A DNA stretch of 32,042 nt from a virus. The stretch spans positions 1-32,042 of the IMG/VR virus record IMGVR_UViG_3300029268_000084; one strand, 5' to 3'. Position 1 is the stretch's first letter. The number at the start of each line of letters is the position of its first letter. A model generated the notes under the pieces. It was given only the letters and a program-made list of their open reading frames with translations. It did not search any database and was not told the origin of the DNA. The position numbers and the translations under genes were made by a program. Positions 31,905 through 32,042 of the stretch are shown piece by piece.

Positions 31905-32042
31905 TCATCTTCTTTGATAACCCACCCAATCTGGTTTAAAAGGTTCAGGTTGGGTAAGTAGTTCTTTCACCTCATTTATCAATTCTGGACATGGTACTTC
32001 ATAATACTGCAACTCCTCCAAACACGTCCATAAAAGCTCTCT
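31905..32042 (-). CDS. Partial unknown gene, cut by right window edge (C-terminus)
   Basis: A minus-strand frame enters from the right edge and reads ELLWTCLEELQYYEVPCPEL, then INEVKELLTQPEPFKPDWVG and YQRR to a TGA at 31905-31907. LLTQPEP-type ends are frequent in small unassigned phage proteins. An alternative frame, shifted by one, stays open to 31859 and also looks protein-like (GWVIKEDDDLGYDIIGVNDE), so the true end could be there if a frameshift exists. The stretch from 31845 to 31904 otherwise holds only the methyltransferase ribosome site. Confidence 0.5.
   Translation of the reverse strand, partial: RELLWTCLEELQYYEVPCPELINEVKELLTQPEPFKPDWVGYQRR

Overview
The window looks like most of the structural half of an AT-rich tailed phage (or prophage) with a long, lambda-like siphovirus tail. 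The evidence is a nearly complete run of lambda-type morphogenesis families in near-lambda order: small and large terminase, gpW-like connector, portal, S49 protease with scaffold, decoration protein, capsid, connectors, tail tube, G/GT chaperones, tape measure, then tail-tip proteins M, L, K, I and J. This tail-tip set is typical of phages of Gram-negative hosts. The host cannot be named from the sequence. I see no integrase, repressor, replication gene, endolysin, tRNA or CRISPR array.

Left arm (1-6413, minus strand): a tail-fibre and accessory module, transcribed leftward from an intergenic region at 6414-6576. It holds a small membrane protein, a 216-aa virion-associated protein, a 73-aa unknown, a coiled-coil fibre protein, two larger fibre proteins of 720 and 381 aa, a broken copy and an intact copy of a small 'MAIQT' protein, and finally a repeat-rich stretch running into a gene cut by the left edge. 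A strong hairpin at 4246-4276 probably partly separates two parts of this unit.

Centre and right (6577-31010, plus strand): packaging and head genes (6577-13906), connectors and tail tube (13913-17305), tail chaperones expressed through a probable -1 frameshift (17341-18272), a 1482-aa tape measure (18265-22713), tail-tip genes (22733-29862), then a PhoH-like ATPase, a small unknown and a small holin-like membrane protein. Most genes touch or overlap (TAATG or ATGA junctions), as expected of one late operon. A consensus-like promoter at 10990-11019 could restart transcription before the protease and capsid genes.

Right edge (31101-32042, minus strand): a D12-class adenine methyltransferase and the end of another gene converge on the late operon, separated from it by a GC-rich hairpin.

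The most notable non-standard signals are: an A AAA AAC slippery heptamer exactly at the end of the G-like gene, followed by a perfect 7-bp stem; an in-frame scaffold start inside the protease gene; a stop-interrupted paralogue beside its intact copy; in-frame 27-bp and 9-bp tandem repeats around a single stop codon at the left edge; a perfect 12-bp duplication that creates a G-quadruplex motif at a ribosome-binding region; and a gpL homologue without the cysteines of lambda gpL. All function calls are from reading the sequence; no database search was run.
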